Positions 7,041-14,737 are shown, counted from the stretch's first letter. The stretch is DNA of 37,674 nt from JANNAT01 sp031422555 (GCA_031422555.1 JANPLZ010000175.1:1-37674), one strand, 5' to 3'. Notes: generated from the letters alone by a model not told the origin. A program made the numbers and translations.

Positions 7041-7526
7041 ATGAGCAAACGACAAGAGCGCCAGCGGTTTATCCGCTTCTACAAAGAACAAACCGGTGAG
7101 TCCGAAATTAGCATGCCAAAGGTTGCGGCATTCGCCAAGACGCAAGGATGGGAAATGCCAAAGCCCCCATCCGATATTGATATGTTGGCGAAGCTATTTG
7201 CCGACGATGCTCAGGCGGAGCGCCGCTATGACGGTGCAACGAACCGCCCGTATCGCGCGTATCAAGCAATTCCCGCAGGTCCAGTTCAATTAAACATGTT
7301 CGTCTACGTTGATACCGATGAAGCAACGCGCCCCCAGATGCACAAATCCAGCGTCATAAAACGTGAGCAAATTGTAAGTGACGGCTATAACCTTGAATTG
7401 GATTTAGACCTTTGGAATCGCGTTCACTCTGATGAAGAACCTATTGTCCTGCCGATGGATTTGACGATGGATATCGCAATCCGCAAGGCGAGCGACGGTT
7501 ACGATGATGACGAGGACGTGGCCTAA
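7041..7526 (+). CDS. Unknown protein paired with the XRE/ImmA-IrrE gene (IS passenger)
   Basis: I do not recognise this 161-residue protein. It starts MSKRQERQRFIRFYKEQTGE with a basic helical region (1-40). A central part follows with P-Y-R-A-Y-Q-A-I-P and a strand-rich VQLNMFVYVDTDEA. The tail is acidic (DGYDDDEDVA). No signal peptide or membrane segment is seen. It begins 13 nt after the metallopeptidase gene, with AAAGG about 9 nt before the ATG, so the two are probably co-transcribed and functionally linked: partner, substrate or toxin are all possible. Its stop overlaps the convergent small gene by four bases. Confidence 0.75.
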   Translation: MSKRQERQRFIRFYKEQTGESEISMPKVAAFAKTQGWEMPKPPSDIDMLAKLFADDAQAERRYDGATNRPYRAYQAIPAGPVQLNMFVYVDTDEATRPQMHKSSVIKREQIVSDGYNLELDLDLWNRVHSDEEPIVLPMDLTMDIAIRKASDGYDDDEDVA

Positions 7527-7738
7527 CTCTTTTTCCAGCGGGCATCTGCTGCAATGCGGGCAATTTCTTTTCGCTGTTCTTTTGACAGTGCATCGGCCCG
7601 CGCCTTTCCGCCAGTTGACCCGGCCCCTTGTCTGTCACTGTCGGCTAGAATATCAGGATTGTGATCCCCCGTTGCCAAGTCCACGATGAACTTAGCAAGC
7701 CGGTTGGCATCGCGAGGGCGTTTGGGTTTGTCTGTCAT
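7523..7738 (-). CDS. Small basic conserved protein (IS passenger)
   Basis: The 71-residue product starts MTDKPKRPRDANRLAKFIVD and ends with a GGKARADALSKEQRKEIARIAADARWKKS-type block (29 residues, named here by its key parts: G-G-K-A-R-A, E-I-A, A-A-D-A-R-W). This resembles small bacterial proteins of unknown role that share a G-G-K-A-R-A...A-A-x-x-R-W tail. I recall these being common in proteobacteria and on mobile DNA. High Lys/Arg content suggests nucleic-acid binding. It lies at the right end of the element, convergent with the preceding gene (4-nt overlap), and reads leftward from 68 bases inside the right repeat. Confidence 0.7.
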   Translation of the reverse strand: MTDKPKRPRDANRLAKFIVDLATGDHNPDILADSDRQGAGSTGGKARADALSKEQRKEIARIAADARWKKS

Positions 7739-7805
7739 GCCATTAACATAGTGTCTGTCCGCGCTGGGCGCAAACCCTGCCTCACGCGCGTGGAAACTTT
7801 CTTAA

Positions 7806-7824
7806 TTCAAACTGACCCACTACC
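7806..7824. repeat. Right terminal inverted repeat of the IS1-like element
   Basis: TTCAAACTGACCCACTACC, the exact reverse complement of 4885-4903. On the minus strand it now supplies the last five codons and the stop of fxsA. Confidence 0.93.
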
Positions 7825-8298
7825 CCATTTGGACTTGGGTTCAACCTGCTTTGGGTCAGGTGCGACCTCTTCAAATTCGGCGTCTACCCAATCCGCTTCG
7901 GCACTTGGCCTGCGCGGCTGGCCAGCAAACCCGCGCCCGTTGACGACACCGCTTTTAATCCTGCTTGCCAAGACGCCGATCAATATCTGCCGCAGCGGCG
8001 GCACCATCAGCAAAAACCCGAGACTGTCGGTGAAAAACCCCGGCAACATCAGCATAAAGCCGCCGATCAGGATCAGCGCCCCATGGGCCAGTGGCGAAAT
8101 CGGGTCTCCCGTGGTCCCGGCCCGTTGCAAATCACGCAACACGCCCAAGCCTTGCCAGCGCACCAAAAACGCCCCCAGCACCCCGGTCAGAACCACAATC
8201 GCCAGCGTCGGCCACAACGTAAGCCAGCCGCCCACCGTGATAAACAGCGCGATTTCAACCAACGGCACCAGCAAAAACAGCGCAAATACCCACTTCAT
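7807..8298 (-). CDS. fxsA: FxsA-family membrane protein with C-terminus rewritten by the IS
   Basis: FxsA is a small inner-membrane protein; in E. coli its overproduction relieves phage T7 exclusion by the F plasmid. The 163-residue product has the family's opening helix (MKWVFALFLLVPLVEIALF), a second helix at about 28-46, then GDPISPLAHGALILIGGF and LMLPGFFTDSLGFLLMVPP, the hallmark loop. The tail is polar and acidic. The ATG at 8298 was chosen as the family start; an in-frame ATG at 8349 lies in the divergent promoter region. The IS1-like element is inserted in its last codons: the protein now ends K-S-K-W-G-S-G-S-V, where the uninterrupted gene would have read K-S-K-W-T-S-H. Function is probably unaffected. 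Confidence 0.92.
   Translation of the reverse strand: MKWVFALFLLVPLVEIALFITVGGWLTLWPTLAIVVLTGVLGAFLVRWQGLGVLRDLQRAGTTGDPISPLAHGALILIGGFMLMLPGFFTDSLGFLLMVPPLRQILIGVLASRIKSGVVNGRGFAGQPRRPSAEADWVDAEFEEVAPDPKQVEPKSKWGSGSV
7825..7832. repeat. Right copy of 8-bp target-site duplication
   Basis: CCATTTGG, identical to 4877-4884 and immediately outside the right inverted repeat. Confidence 0.9.
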
Positions 8299-8409
8299 TG
8301 TGACCCCCGCATTACTGATGCCCCGAAAGGTAGACTTGCGGCCATCCAACCCCTACATAAGGGTCCAAAGCCCGGGCCGCCAACCCCCCGGGCAAGTTTT
8401 GAGGGTCAG

Positions 8410-9069
8410 ATGAATTCTTCCGTGCTTCAGCTTCTTGTCCTGGCCGGGATTGCGGTGTTCTTAATCCTGAAACTTCGCTCGGTGCTGGGCACCCGCGAAG
8501 GTTTTGAAAAGCCGATTGTGCCGGAAGACACCGCGCGGCCAAAGGGCAAGCGCGATTTTGAAGTGATCCAAGGCGGGCCAGACCGCGATATCACCGATCA
8601 TGTGCCCGAAGGTTCGGACGCCGCCGCCGCTTTGTTGGCAATGAAGCAGGCAGAACCCGGATTTAATCTGGGCGAATTCATGCGCGGTGCGCGCGGCGCC
8701 TATGAAATGATCCTGATGGCGTTTGAACGCGGCGATCTGGACAGCATCCGGCCGTTTCTGTCGGACGAGGTCGAGACCGGTTTTGCCGAGGTGATCGACG
8801 CCCGCAATCGTGACGGCCGCACCGTTGAAGCTACCTTTGTCGGCCTGCGCGAAATCACCGTTTCGGCGGCTGAATATGATCCGAACACCCGCAGCGGCGA
8901 GATCACCTTGCGCTTTGTTGGGGAATTGACGTCGGCGGTGCGCGATAAGGCGGGTCAGGTTGTCGAAGGCTCGACCACCGAAATTAAGCGTCAGCGCGAC
9001 GGTTGGACCTTTGCGCGCACCATGGGCGGTCAGGATCCGAACTGGCAACTGGTTGCCACCGGCGATTGA
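8410..9069 (+). CDS. Tim44-like domain membrane protein
   Basis: The 219-residue protein starts MNSSVLQLLVLAGIAVFLIL, one N-terminal transmembrane helix (about 5-22), followed by a polar linker. A C-terminal Tim44/TimA-like domain (about 85-215) contains F-M-R-G-A-R-G-A-Y-E-M-I-L-M-A-F and a beta-sheet half ending in W-x-F-x-R. Mitochondrial Tim44 belongs to this superfamily; alphaproteobacterial members are inner-membrane proteins whose role is not settled. The ATG at 8410 follows GAGGG. The gene is divergent from fxsA across 111 bp and begins a tight rightward unit with mltA (12-nt gap) and smr (3-nt gap), as in other Rhodobacterales. Confidence 0.86.
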   Translation: MNSSVLQLLVLAGIAVFLILKLRSVLGTREGFEKPIVPEDTARPKGKRDFEVIQGGPDRDITDHVPEGSDAAAALLAMKQAEPGFNLGEFMRGARGAYEMILMAFERGDLDSIRPFLSDEVETGFAEVIDARNRDGRTVEATFVGLREITVSAAEYDPNTRSGEITLRFVGELTSAVRDKAGQVVEGSTTEIKRQRDGWTFARTMGGQDPNWQLVATGD

Positions 9070-9081
9070 GCCAGAGGGCGC

Positions 9082-10098
9082 ATGCGTGTCTTGGGCATCT
9101 TTCTGGCGGTCTTTATGACCGCCGCTAACCCCGCTGTGGCGCAAATGCTGAAGTATGAGTCGCTGGACGGTTGGCAAGACGATGACCACCGCGCGGCCCT
9201 TTTGGCGTTTTTGGAAACCTGTGCCTCCCTGCCAGAGGACTGGCAACCGATGTGCGCGCTGGGCGCTGATGCCACGGCGACAGGCGCTTCGGCGAAGGCG
9301 TTCTTTGAACTGGTGTTCAAACCGGTTCAAATTGGCGCGGCACCGGCGCTGTTTACCGGGTATTATGAGCCGGAATTGCGCGGATCGCCGGCCCGGACCC
9401 CGCGGTTTGCCTATCCGATTTATGCCCGCCCGCCCGAGCTGCAAGACGGGCAGGTGTATTATGATCGCGCGGCCATCGAGCGCGGTGTTCTGCGGGGCCG
9501 GGGGCTTGAACTGGCATGGCTGGAAGACCCGGTTGAGGTGTTCTTTTTGCATATTCAAGGCTCGGGCCGGATCAAGATGACCGATGGTCGGGTGATGCGG
9601 GTGGGCTATGCGGGCCGCAATGGCCATGCCTATGTGTCGGTCGGCAAGGAAATGGTGGCGCGCGGCACCATGACCGCGGATCAGGTGTCGGCCCAAGGCA
9701 TCCGGTCCTATGTGCGCAACAACCCATCGGTCGGGGCCGATGTTTTGAATATCAACCCATCTTATATCTTCTTTCGCAAAATCAACAATCTTGCGGCGGA
9801 CAAAGGCCCGATCGGCGCGATGGGAAAGTCGATCACCCCGCTGCGGTCTGTGGCGATTGATCCCGATTTCACCCCGCTTGGCGCGCCGGTTTGGGTGGAA
9901 AAAGACGGCGCTGCCCGCCTGCGCCGCCTGATGGTGGCGCAAGATACCGGCGGCGCCATTAAGGGGCCGCAGCGCGCGGATATCTTCTACGGCACCGGCG
10001 CGCAGGCCGGGGATGATGCCGGCGCGATCAAAGACGGCGGGCGGATGATTGTGCTTTTGCCGATTGACCGCGCCTACGCCTTGCTGCCGGAAGGTTGA
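9082..10098 (+). CDS. mltA: Membrane-bound lytic murein transglycosylase A
   Basis: MltA cleaves the glycan strands of peptidoglycan, leaving 1,6-anhydro-muropeptides. The 338-residue protein has a signal peptide (about 1-20, A-V-A before Gln21) without a lipobox, so it is probably periplasmic rather than a lipoprotein as in E. coli. The MltA domain includes LFTGYYEPELRGS, FFLHIQGSGRI and NPSYIFFR. It is followed by the 3D domain with LMVAQDTGGAIKGPQRADIF; Asp300 aligns with the catalytic Asp. It lies between the tim44-like and smr genes in one operon. Its anhydro-sugar products could feed the AmgK/MurU recycling route encoded at 21413-23112. Confidence 0.95.
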   Translation: MRVLGIFLAVFMTAANPAVAQMLKYESLDGWQDDDHRAALLAFLETCASLPEDWQPMCALGADATATGASAKAFFELVFKPVQIGAAPALFTGYYEPELRGSPARTPRFAYPIYARPPELQDGQVYYDRAAIERGVLRGRGLELAWLEDPVEVFFLHIQGSGRIKMTDGRVMRVGYAGRNGHAYVSVGKEMVARGTMTADQVSAQGIRSYVRNNPSVGADVLNINPSYIFFRKINNLAADKGPIGAMGKSITPLRSVAIDPDFTPLGAPVWVEKDGAARLRRLMVAQDTGGAIKGPQRADIFYGTGAQAGDDAGAIKDGGRMIVLLPIDRAYALLPEG

Positions 10099-10101
10099 TT
10101 C

Positions 10102-10719
10102 ATGGCGCGCCGCCGCACACTTCGCCCCGAAGAGGAAGAAATCTGGCAGGCAGTGGCCCGCACCGCCAAGCCGATGCATGCGATGGGCCATGTCTTTTTG
10201 AAAAAGCTGGAAACCCCGGCGGACCTAATGCCGTTTCAGCCCGAGACGATCCCACCGTTGGCCGCGCCAAGCCCGCGGTTACCGCTGTTCCGGCTGGGCG
10301 AAAAATCACGGGTGTTGCGCACACATGATCTGGCCCCGACTTTGCCACAGGCGCTGGCAAGTGCTGGTGTGCAAATGGACGCCAAGAAACACGCCAAGAT
10401 GACCCGCGGCAAACTGGCGCCCGAAGCCCGGATTGATCTTCACGGGCTGACCCTGGCGCAAGCACACCCCGAGTTGATTCATTTTATCCTGCAGGCACAG
10501 TCGCTGGGCCTGCGGCTTGTTCTGGTCATCACGGGCAAAGGCAAGCGCGGTCAGGATATTGGCCCTATTCCGCAAAAGATGGGCGCGCTGCGGCATCAGG
10601 TGCCGCAATGGCTGCGCCTGCCGCCTTTGGGCATGACGGTCTTGCAGGTGTCAGAGGCGCATCTGAAGCATGGCGGCTCGGGCGCGTATTATGTCTATTT
10701 GCGCCGAACTACCGGGTAA
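10102..10719 (+). CDS. Smr-domain protein
   Basis: The 205-residue protein has a C-terminal Smr (small MutS-related) domain from about residue 108. It shows I-D-L-H-G-L-T-L-A-Q-A, L-R-L-V-L-V-I-T-G-K-G, and the closing HGGSGAYYVYLRR, with the conserved DLHG and HGGxGA motifs. Stand-alone Smr domains are nucleases acting on DNA or RNA; the cellular role of this type (SmrA/DUF-type) is unclear. The N-terminal 100 residues are charged and probably partly disordered. The start is 3 nt after mltA, and the 3' end overlaps the convergent hydrolase gene by 11 bases. Confidence 0.9.
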   Translation: MARRRTLRPEEEEIWQAVARTAKPMHAMGHVFLKKLETPADLMPFQPETIPPLAAPSPRLPLFRLGEKSRVLRTHDLAPTLPQALASAGVQMDAKKHAKMTRGKLAPEARIDLHGLTLAQAHPELIHFILQAQSLGLRLVLVITGKGKRGQDIGPIPQKMGALRHQVPQWLRLPPLGMTVLQVSEAHLKHGGSGAYYVYLRRTTG

Positions 10720-11812
10720 ATTCATTCGCCACAGTTGCGACCGGGCGCAAGACGATCTGTGTGGCATTCTGCACTGTCAACACCGCCCCCGATACCAGAC
10801 CCACCCGCGCGATGCGGTCTTTTTCAAACGCGCTTTCAAGATCGCCGATCCGGTCGAGCAACAAGATCAACGCCGGGGAATCGCCCAAAGTAAAATGGCC
10901 CGCCCCTTCGGTAAATTGGCTGACATCCAGAAAAGTCACCTCAAGATCGGCCACTTTCGACACATCCGACAGCGATCCCAACCGTTCGGCCTGACCGGTC
11001 AGTTGCGCCGACAGCCGCAAAAACCGGTCGCGGTCCGACCCGAAAATCACAAACGGTTGTGGCAGCTTGCCAATAGTGCGGGCTTGGGCGCGAAACACGT
11101 CGACATCAATATCAGGCGAAATCAGGATAACGCCGCCAATCGCCGCCAAAGTGCCGGTGTCGCCGCGGATCGCAGCTTGGCGCATCGCCTCCATCGTCAG
11201 GCCCGACCCCATCGAATGCGCGACCAGCAAAATGCGCTTGGCCCCTGCCGCGCGAACTTCGCGGATCAGCGCCTCTAGCCCATCACGCGAAAACAGTGCC
11301 GAGTCGCGATCATACACATAGCCCAGCGGGATCGCCGCCGATGGCCAGGCATAATGCACCACGGTGCCGGGCAATTCCAGATCATGCGCAAACTGCGCGA
11401 CCCGATACAGCCCTTCGGAGAAATTATTGTTATAGCCATGCACAAAGATCACCGCTTCGTCGCCATTCACCGCCAGCGACTTCGTCAGATCGCGGCGAAA
11501 ATCCGGCTCACCTGAAAACAGCACTTGCCGGGCGGTGACGAAATGCTTGCGCGCGTTTGGCTTCGATCCGCGCGGTGGCCAGTTGATTTCGCCAAGTTCG
11601 CGCTCTGGCGGGATCGAAATGTCATAGCGCGCATAGCGCACCGCTTCTGATCTGCCGGTGTCAAAAGCCCCATCTTTCAGCTCTCGGGTGGTGGCGACAA
11701 AAACCGGGGTAATCGCACCCAGTCTTGCCCCTTCAGGGGCCAAGGCCAATTGTCCCCGCGGGCTGCAAGACAGCAGAACAGACAAGATCAGAACCAGAAG
11801 AATACGTGGCAT
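10709..11812 (-). CDS. Alpha/beta-hydrolase lipoprotein (DUF900-type)
   Basis: The 367-residue protein starts with a lipoprotein signal (MPRILLVLILSVLLSCSP, lipobox L-L-S-C with Cys16), so it should be anchored in the membrane facing the periplasm. The hydrolase core has the oxyanion segment FVHGYNNNF (123-131), the nucleophile elbow VAHSMGSG with Ser200, and later L-I-S-P-D-I-D-V-D-V-F, with His in the E-G-A-G-H-F segment. This matches DUF900/YaaD-like esterases of unknown substrate. It lies downstream of hslVU on the same strand (49-nt gap) and is convergent with smr, overlapping by 11 bases. Confidence 0.85.
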   Translation of the reverse strand: MPRILLVLILSVLLSCSPRGQLALAPEGARLGAITPVFVATTRELKDGAFDTGRSEAVRYARYDISIPPERELGEINWPPRGSKPNARKHFVTARQVLFSGEPDFRRDLTKSLAVNGDEAVIFVHGYNNNFSEGLYRVAQFAHDLELPGTVVHYAWPSAAIPLGYVYDRDSALFSRDGLEALIREVRAAGAKRILLVAHSMGSGLTMEAMRQAAIRGDTGTLAAIGGVILISPDIDVDVFRAQARTIGKLPQPFVIFGSDRDRFLRLSAQLTGQAERLGSLSDVSKVADLEVTFLDVSQFTEGAGHFTLGDSPALILLLDRIGDLESAFEKDRIARVGLVSGAVLTVQNATQIVLRPVATVANEFTR

Positions 11813-11861
11813 GTAAGCCTTTCAAAATGGAATAAATATCAGGCTCTCACACTTCAGACCC

Positions 11862-13157
11862 TTACAGCACATAGCGCGAGATATCCGCAGACCGTGACAT
11901 TGCGCCAAGGCGGGCCTCTACAAAAGCGGCATCAATCGTCACCGTTTCACCAGACCGATCCGGCGCAGAAAACGACAATTCTTCAAACACCCGCTCCATC
12001 ACCGTATACAGCCGCCGCGCTCCGATATTTTCAACGCTTCGGTTCACTTCTGCCGCGATTTTGGCCAAAGCCGCAATGCCATCAGCGGTAAACGTCACAA
12101 CCACCTGTTCGGTTCCCATCAAGGCCGCGTATTGCAGCGTCAGTGCATTTTCGGTCTCGGTCAGAATGCGCACAAAGTCGCCTTCCGTCAGCGCCGACAA
12201 TTCAACCCGGATCGGCAAGCGTCCTTGCAATTCGGGCAGCAGATCGGACGGCTTGGCGCTGTGGAACGCCCCTGAGGCGATAAACAGGATATGATCGGTC
12301 TTCACCGGGCCATATTTGGTGGAAACCGTGGTGCCTTCGATTAAGGGCAACAAGTCGCGCTGCACGCCTTCACGGGAAACATCCGCGCCGCGCGCATCGG
12401 CTTTGGCGCAAATCTTGTCGATTTCATCCAGAAAAACGATGCCATTTTGCTGCACCGCGTCAAGCGCTGCCAGCTTTACCGCTTCGTCATCCAGCAGCTT
12501 GTCGGCTTCTTGCCCGATCAGGATGTCATAACTGTCAGCCACCGACAGTCGTTTGCGGCTTGAACGGTTGCCAAAGGCCTTGAACAGGTCTTGCAGCCCT
12601 TGCATCTGCATGTCCATCCCGGTGCCCGCAGGTATCATGCCTGCAGGGGCCGTTTCGGTAACCTCGATGTCGATCATGGTGGCGTCCATCTCGCCGCGCC
12701 GCAACTTGCCCCGAAACAAATCGCGGGTTTGTTCGCGGGCATCCTTGCCGGCCAGCGCCTCGATCACCCGGTCTTCGGCCGCGGTTGCGGCGCGGGCTTT
12801 GACATCGTCGCGCATCCGTGTCCGGGTGTCTGCCATCGCCGTGTCCATCAGATCGCGGATGATGCTGTCAACATCGCGGCCCACATAACCCACTTCGGTG
12901 AACTTGGTGGCCTCGACCTTTAGAAACGGCGCTTTCGCCAATTTGGCCAATCGTCGCGAGATTTCGGTTTTCCCCACCCCCGTTGGCCCGATCATCAGGA
13001 TATTTTTTGGATAAACCTCATCGCGCATGTCGGCCGCCAGATGCTTGCGCCGCCAGCGATTGCGCAGGGCCACCGCCACCGCCCGCTTGGCGTCGTTTTG
13101 CCCGATGATGTGGCGATCAAGCTCTGAGACAATTTCGCGCGGGGTCAGGTCGGTCAT
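11862..13157 (-). CDS. hslU: ATP-dependent protease ATPase subunit HslU
   Basis: HslU is the AAA+ unfoldase that feeds substrates to the HslV peptidase. The 431-residue protein begins MTDLTPREIVSELDRHIIGQ. It has Walker A GPTGVGKT (57-64), the pore segment KVEATKFTEVGYVGRD, an inserted I-domain (about 110-240), Walker B GIVFLDEIDK near 245 and the C-terminal S-R-Y-V-L tail that docks in HslV. The ATG at 13157 overlaps the hslV stop in an ATGA, so the pair is translationally coupled. A longer reading from 13202 is rejected because it would run deep into hslV. Confidence 0.97.
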   Translation of the reverse strand: MTDLTPREIVSELDRHIIGQNDAKRAVAVALRNRWRRKHLAADMRDEVYPKNILMIGPTGVGKTEISRRLAKLAKAPFLKVEATKFTEVGYVGRDVDSIIRDLMDTAMADTRTRMRDDVKARAATAAEDRVIEALAGKDAREQTRDLFRGKLRRGEMDATMIDIEVTETAPAGMIPAGTGMDMQMQGLQDLFKAFGNRSSRKRLSVADSYDILIGQEADKLLDDEAVKLAALDAVQQNGIVFLDEIDKICAKADARGADVSREGVQRDLLPLIEGTTVSTKYGPVKTDHILFIASGAFHSAKPSDLLPELQGRLPIRVELSALTEGDFVRILTETENALTLQYAALMGTEQVVVTFTADGIAALAKIAAEVNRSVENIGARRLYTVMERVFEELSFSAPDRSGETVTIDAAFVEARLGAMSRSADISRYVL

Positions 13158-13711
13158 TTTGAAATCCGCTCTACCGTCAGGTTGCCATTGGTGAACACGC
13201 AAATTTCGGCAGCAATTGCCATCGCCCGCCGCGCGATATCCTCGGCAGGCAGATCGGTTGTCATCAGCCCCCGCGCCGCCGCCAGCGCAAAATTGCCACC
13301 AGAACCAATCGCCGCCACATCATGTTCAGGCTCCAGCACATCGCCCGCGCCCGTAATGACATACAGATCAGCCCCATCGGTAACGATCAGCATCGCCTCA
13401 AGGTTGCGCAAGTATTTGTCCATTCGCCAGTCTTTCGCCAGATCAACGCAGGCCCGCGCCAATTGCCCCGGCGCGGCTTCCAGCTTTTTCTCCAGCCGTT
13501 CCAGCAGAGTAAACGCATCGGCGGTAGACCCGGCAAAACCCGCCACAACATGATGTCCGCCCGGCGACAACCGCCGCACTTTGCGGGCCGATCCTTTGAT
13601 CACAGTATTGCCCAACGACACCTGGCCGTCGCCCGCAACAACCACTTCACCACCACGCCGGACCGCCAGAATGGTAGTGCCATGCCAGCCCGGAAATTTT
13701 TCATCGGCCAT
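13154..13711 (-). CDS. hslV: ATP-dependent protease peptidase subunit HslV
   Basis: HslV is the threonine peptidase of the HslUV protease. The 185-residue protein starts MADEKFPGWHGTTILAVRR; Thr12 corresponds to the mature N-terminal catalytic threonine, so an 11-residue propeptide must be removed. It continues with V-A-G-D-G-Q-V-S-L-G-N-T-V, K-x-x-A-R-K-V-R, A-G-F-A-G-S-T-A-D-A-F-T-L and I-G-S-G-G-N-F-A-L-A-A-A-R. AAGGGG lies upstream of the chosen ATG (13711). It is transcribed with hslU and divergent from the gene at 13811. Confidence 0.97.
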   Translation of the reverse strand: MADEKFPGWHGTTILAVRRGGEVVVAGDGQVSLGNTVIKGSARKVRRLSPGGHHVVAGFAGSTADAFTLLERLEKKLEAAPGQLARACVDLAKDWRMDKYLRNLEAMLIVTDGADLYVITGAGDVLEPEHDVAAIGSGGNFALAAARGLMTTDLPAEDIARRAMAIAAEICVFTNGNLTVERISK

Positions 13712-13810
13712 TTGATGCCCCTTATCGCTGGGTGATATATGGAACCCGGCCGCAAGCTGCACAAGCGCTTGCTATGGCTGCTGGGGGCGAAATCGCCTAA
13801 ACTGTCCGCC

Positions 13811-14692
13811 ATGAACCGCGCTAAAATTCTTAACTTCTATCTGACGGAACCCAAACGGGCGCGGGTTACTGCCGCCGGGGGCATTTATGCGCGCATCGCC
13901 GATGCCGCCAAGGCTGCGAAATGGCAAGTGGTGGTAAAAGACGAAGATGATCCTGTAGGCGGTGATGGTTATCATCTTGGCTACAATCGGGCGGTTACAG
14001 AGCCGCATTGCCTGTGTTTGCGGCGCTGTCATATGGATCCGTTTTACCGCATTGAAAACACGAATGATCGCTGGGATTGGCAGATTGCCGGTCAGGCGTT
14101 TACGCCAAGGCAAGCCCATTCCGAAGAGGAAGGATTTCGAAACCGCTGGCGCAATAAGCTGTTTGGCCCTGTGGAAATTCTGCGGCAAGGCCACATTTTT
14201 ATGCCGCTGCAAGGCAAGCTGCTGATCCAGCGCCATTTCCAATCCGCCGCGCCGATCGAGATGATCCGTCAAACCTTGGCGGCCGATCCAACGCGCAACA
14301 TTCTGGCCAGCCTGCACCCCCGCGAAGTTTACTCTGATGTGGAAAGGGCTGCGCTGGCGTCTTTTGGCCCGCGGTTTCAGTTGACAGACCAGCCGTCTTT
14401 GCAGGCGTTGGCCAGTTGTGACTACGTTGTTACTGAAAATTCAGCGATGGCACTGACCGGGTTTTTTGCACAAAAACCGGCGGTTCTGTTTGCCCGAATA
14501 GATTTTCACCATATCGGCGCATCAGTTGAAAAGCTGGGCGTCGACGCCGCATTTCGCGCTGTTCAAGCTGAAAGCCCCCCGTTTGCCGCCTATTTGCATT
14601 GGTATTTCAAGCGCAACGCCATCACATCCTGGGCGGATGATGCGGTTGATCAGATTAGGCAACGCCTGCGCGATCACGGCTGGCCAATGTAA
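13811..14692 (+). CDS. Unknown protein, possible capsule/glycan-related (GT-B-like C-terminal half)
   Basis: I cannot name this 293-residue soluble protein. The C-terminal half has a pattern seen in capsule-polysaccharide and GT-B-type proteins: I-L-A-S-L-H-P-R-E-V-Y-S (164-175), a short-repeat Q-A-L-A-S-C-D-Y-V-V-T-E-N-S-A-M-A (198-214) and G-F-F-A-Q-K-P-A-V-L-F (217-227), followed by DFHHIG. The N-terminal part (M-N-R-A-K-I-L-N-F-Y-L) has no clear motif. The ATG at 13811 is preferred; an upstream in-frame ATG at 13739 would extend toward the divergent hslV start. The gene stands alone and ends exactly at a strong bidirectional terminator. The glycan link is an inference from the pattern only. 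Confidence 0.72.
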   Translation: MNRAKILNFYLTEPKRARVTAAGGIYARIADAAKAAKWQVVVKDEDDPVGGDGYHLGYNRAVTEPHCLCLRRCHMDPFYRIENTNDRWDWQIAGQAFTPRQAHSEEEGFRNRWRNKLFGPVEILRQGHIFMPLQGKLLIQRHFQSAAPIEMIRQTLAADPTRNILASLHPREVYSDVERAALASFGPRFQLTDQPSLQALASCDYVVTENSAMALTGFFAQKPAVLFARIDFHHIGASVEKLGVDAAFRAVQAESPPFAAYLHWYFKRNAITSWADDAVDQIRQRLRDHGWPM

Positions 14693-14717
14693 AAAGCGCC
14701 CGATCAGGGGCGCTTTT
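14692..14717. terminator. Bidirectional intrinsic terminator
   Basis: AAAAGCGCCC (14692-14701) pairs with GGGCGCTTTT (14708-14717) around a 6-nt loop. The arms supply T-runs in both directions. It separates the convergent genes ending at 14692 (+) and 14738 (-, trxA). Confidence 0.85.
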
Positions 14718-14737
14718 GCACTACATTTTTGCCACGC

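Larger units (their letters stand above)
4885..7824. mobile_element. IS1-like insertion element carrying passenger genes (2,940 bp)
   Basis: The element is bounded by 19-bp perfect inverted repeats (GGTAGTGGGTCAGTTTGAA) and by 8-bp direct repeats CCATTTGG. It encodes a DDE transposase at the left end (leftward), a rightward pair (XRE/ImmA-IrrE and an unknown acidic protein) and a small leftward gene at the right end. Base composition is visibly richer in A+T than the flanking genes, suggesting recent acquisition. Removing the element and one copy of the duplication restores a continuous fxsA 3' end. Family knowledge: long IS1 relatives with one uninterrupted transposase gene and passengers exist (ISMhu11-type group). 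That subgroup assignment is from memory and was not checked. Confidence 0.9.

Noticed and set aside
8461..10191. Long leftward open frame (576 codons) opposite the tim44-like and mltA genes
   Set aside because: It is a shadow frame in GC-rich DNA; the opposite strand encodes well-recognised Tim44 and MltA proteins and the translation has no domain-like features.
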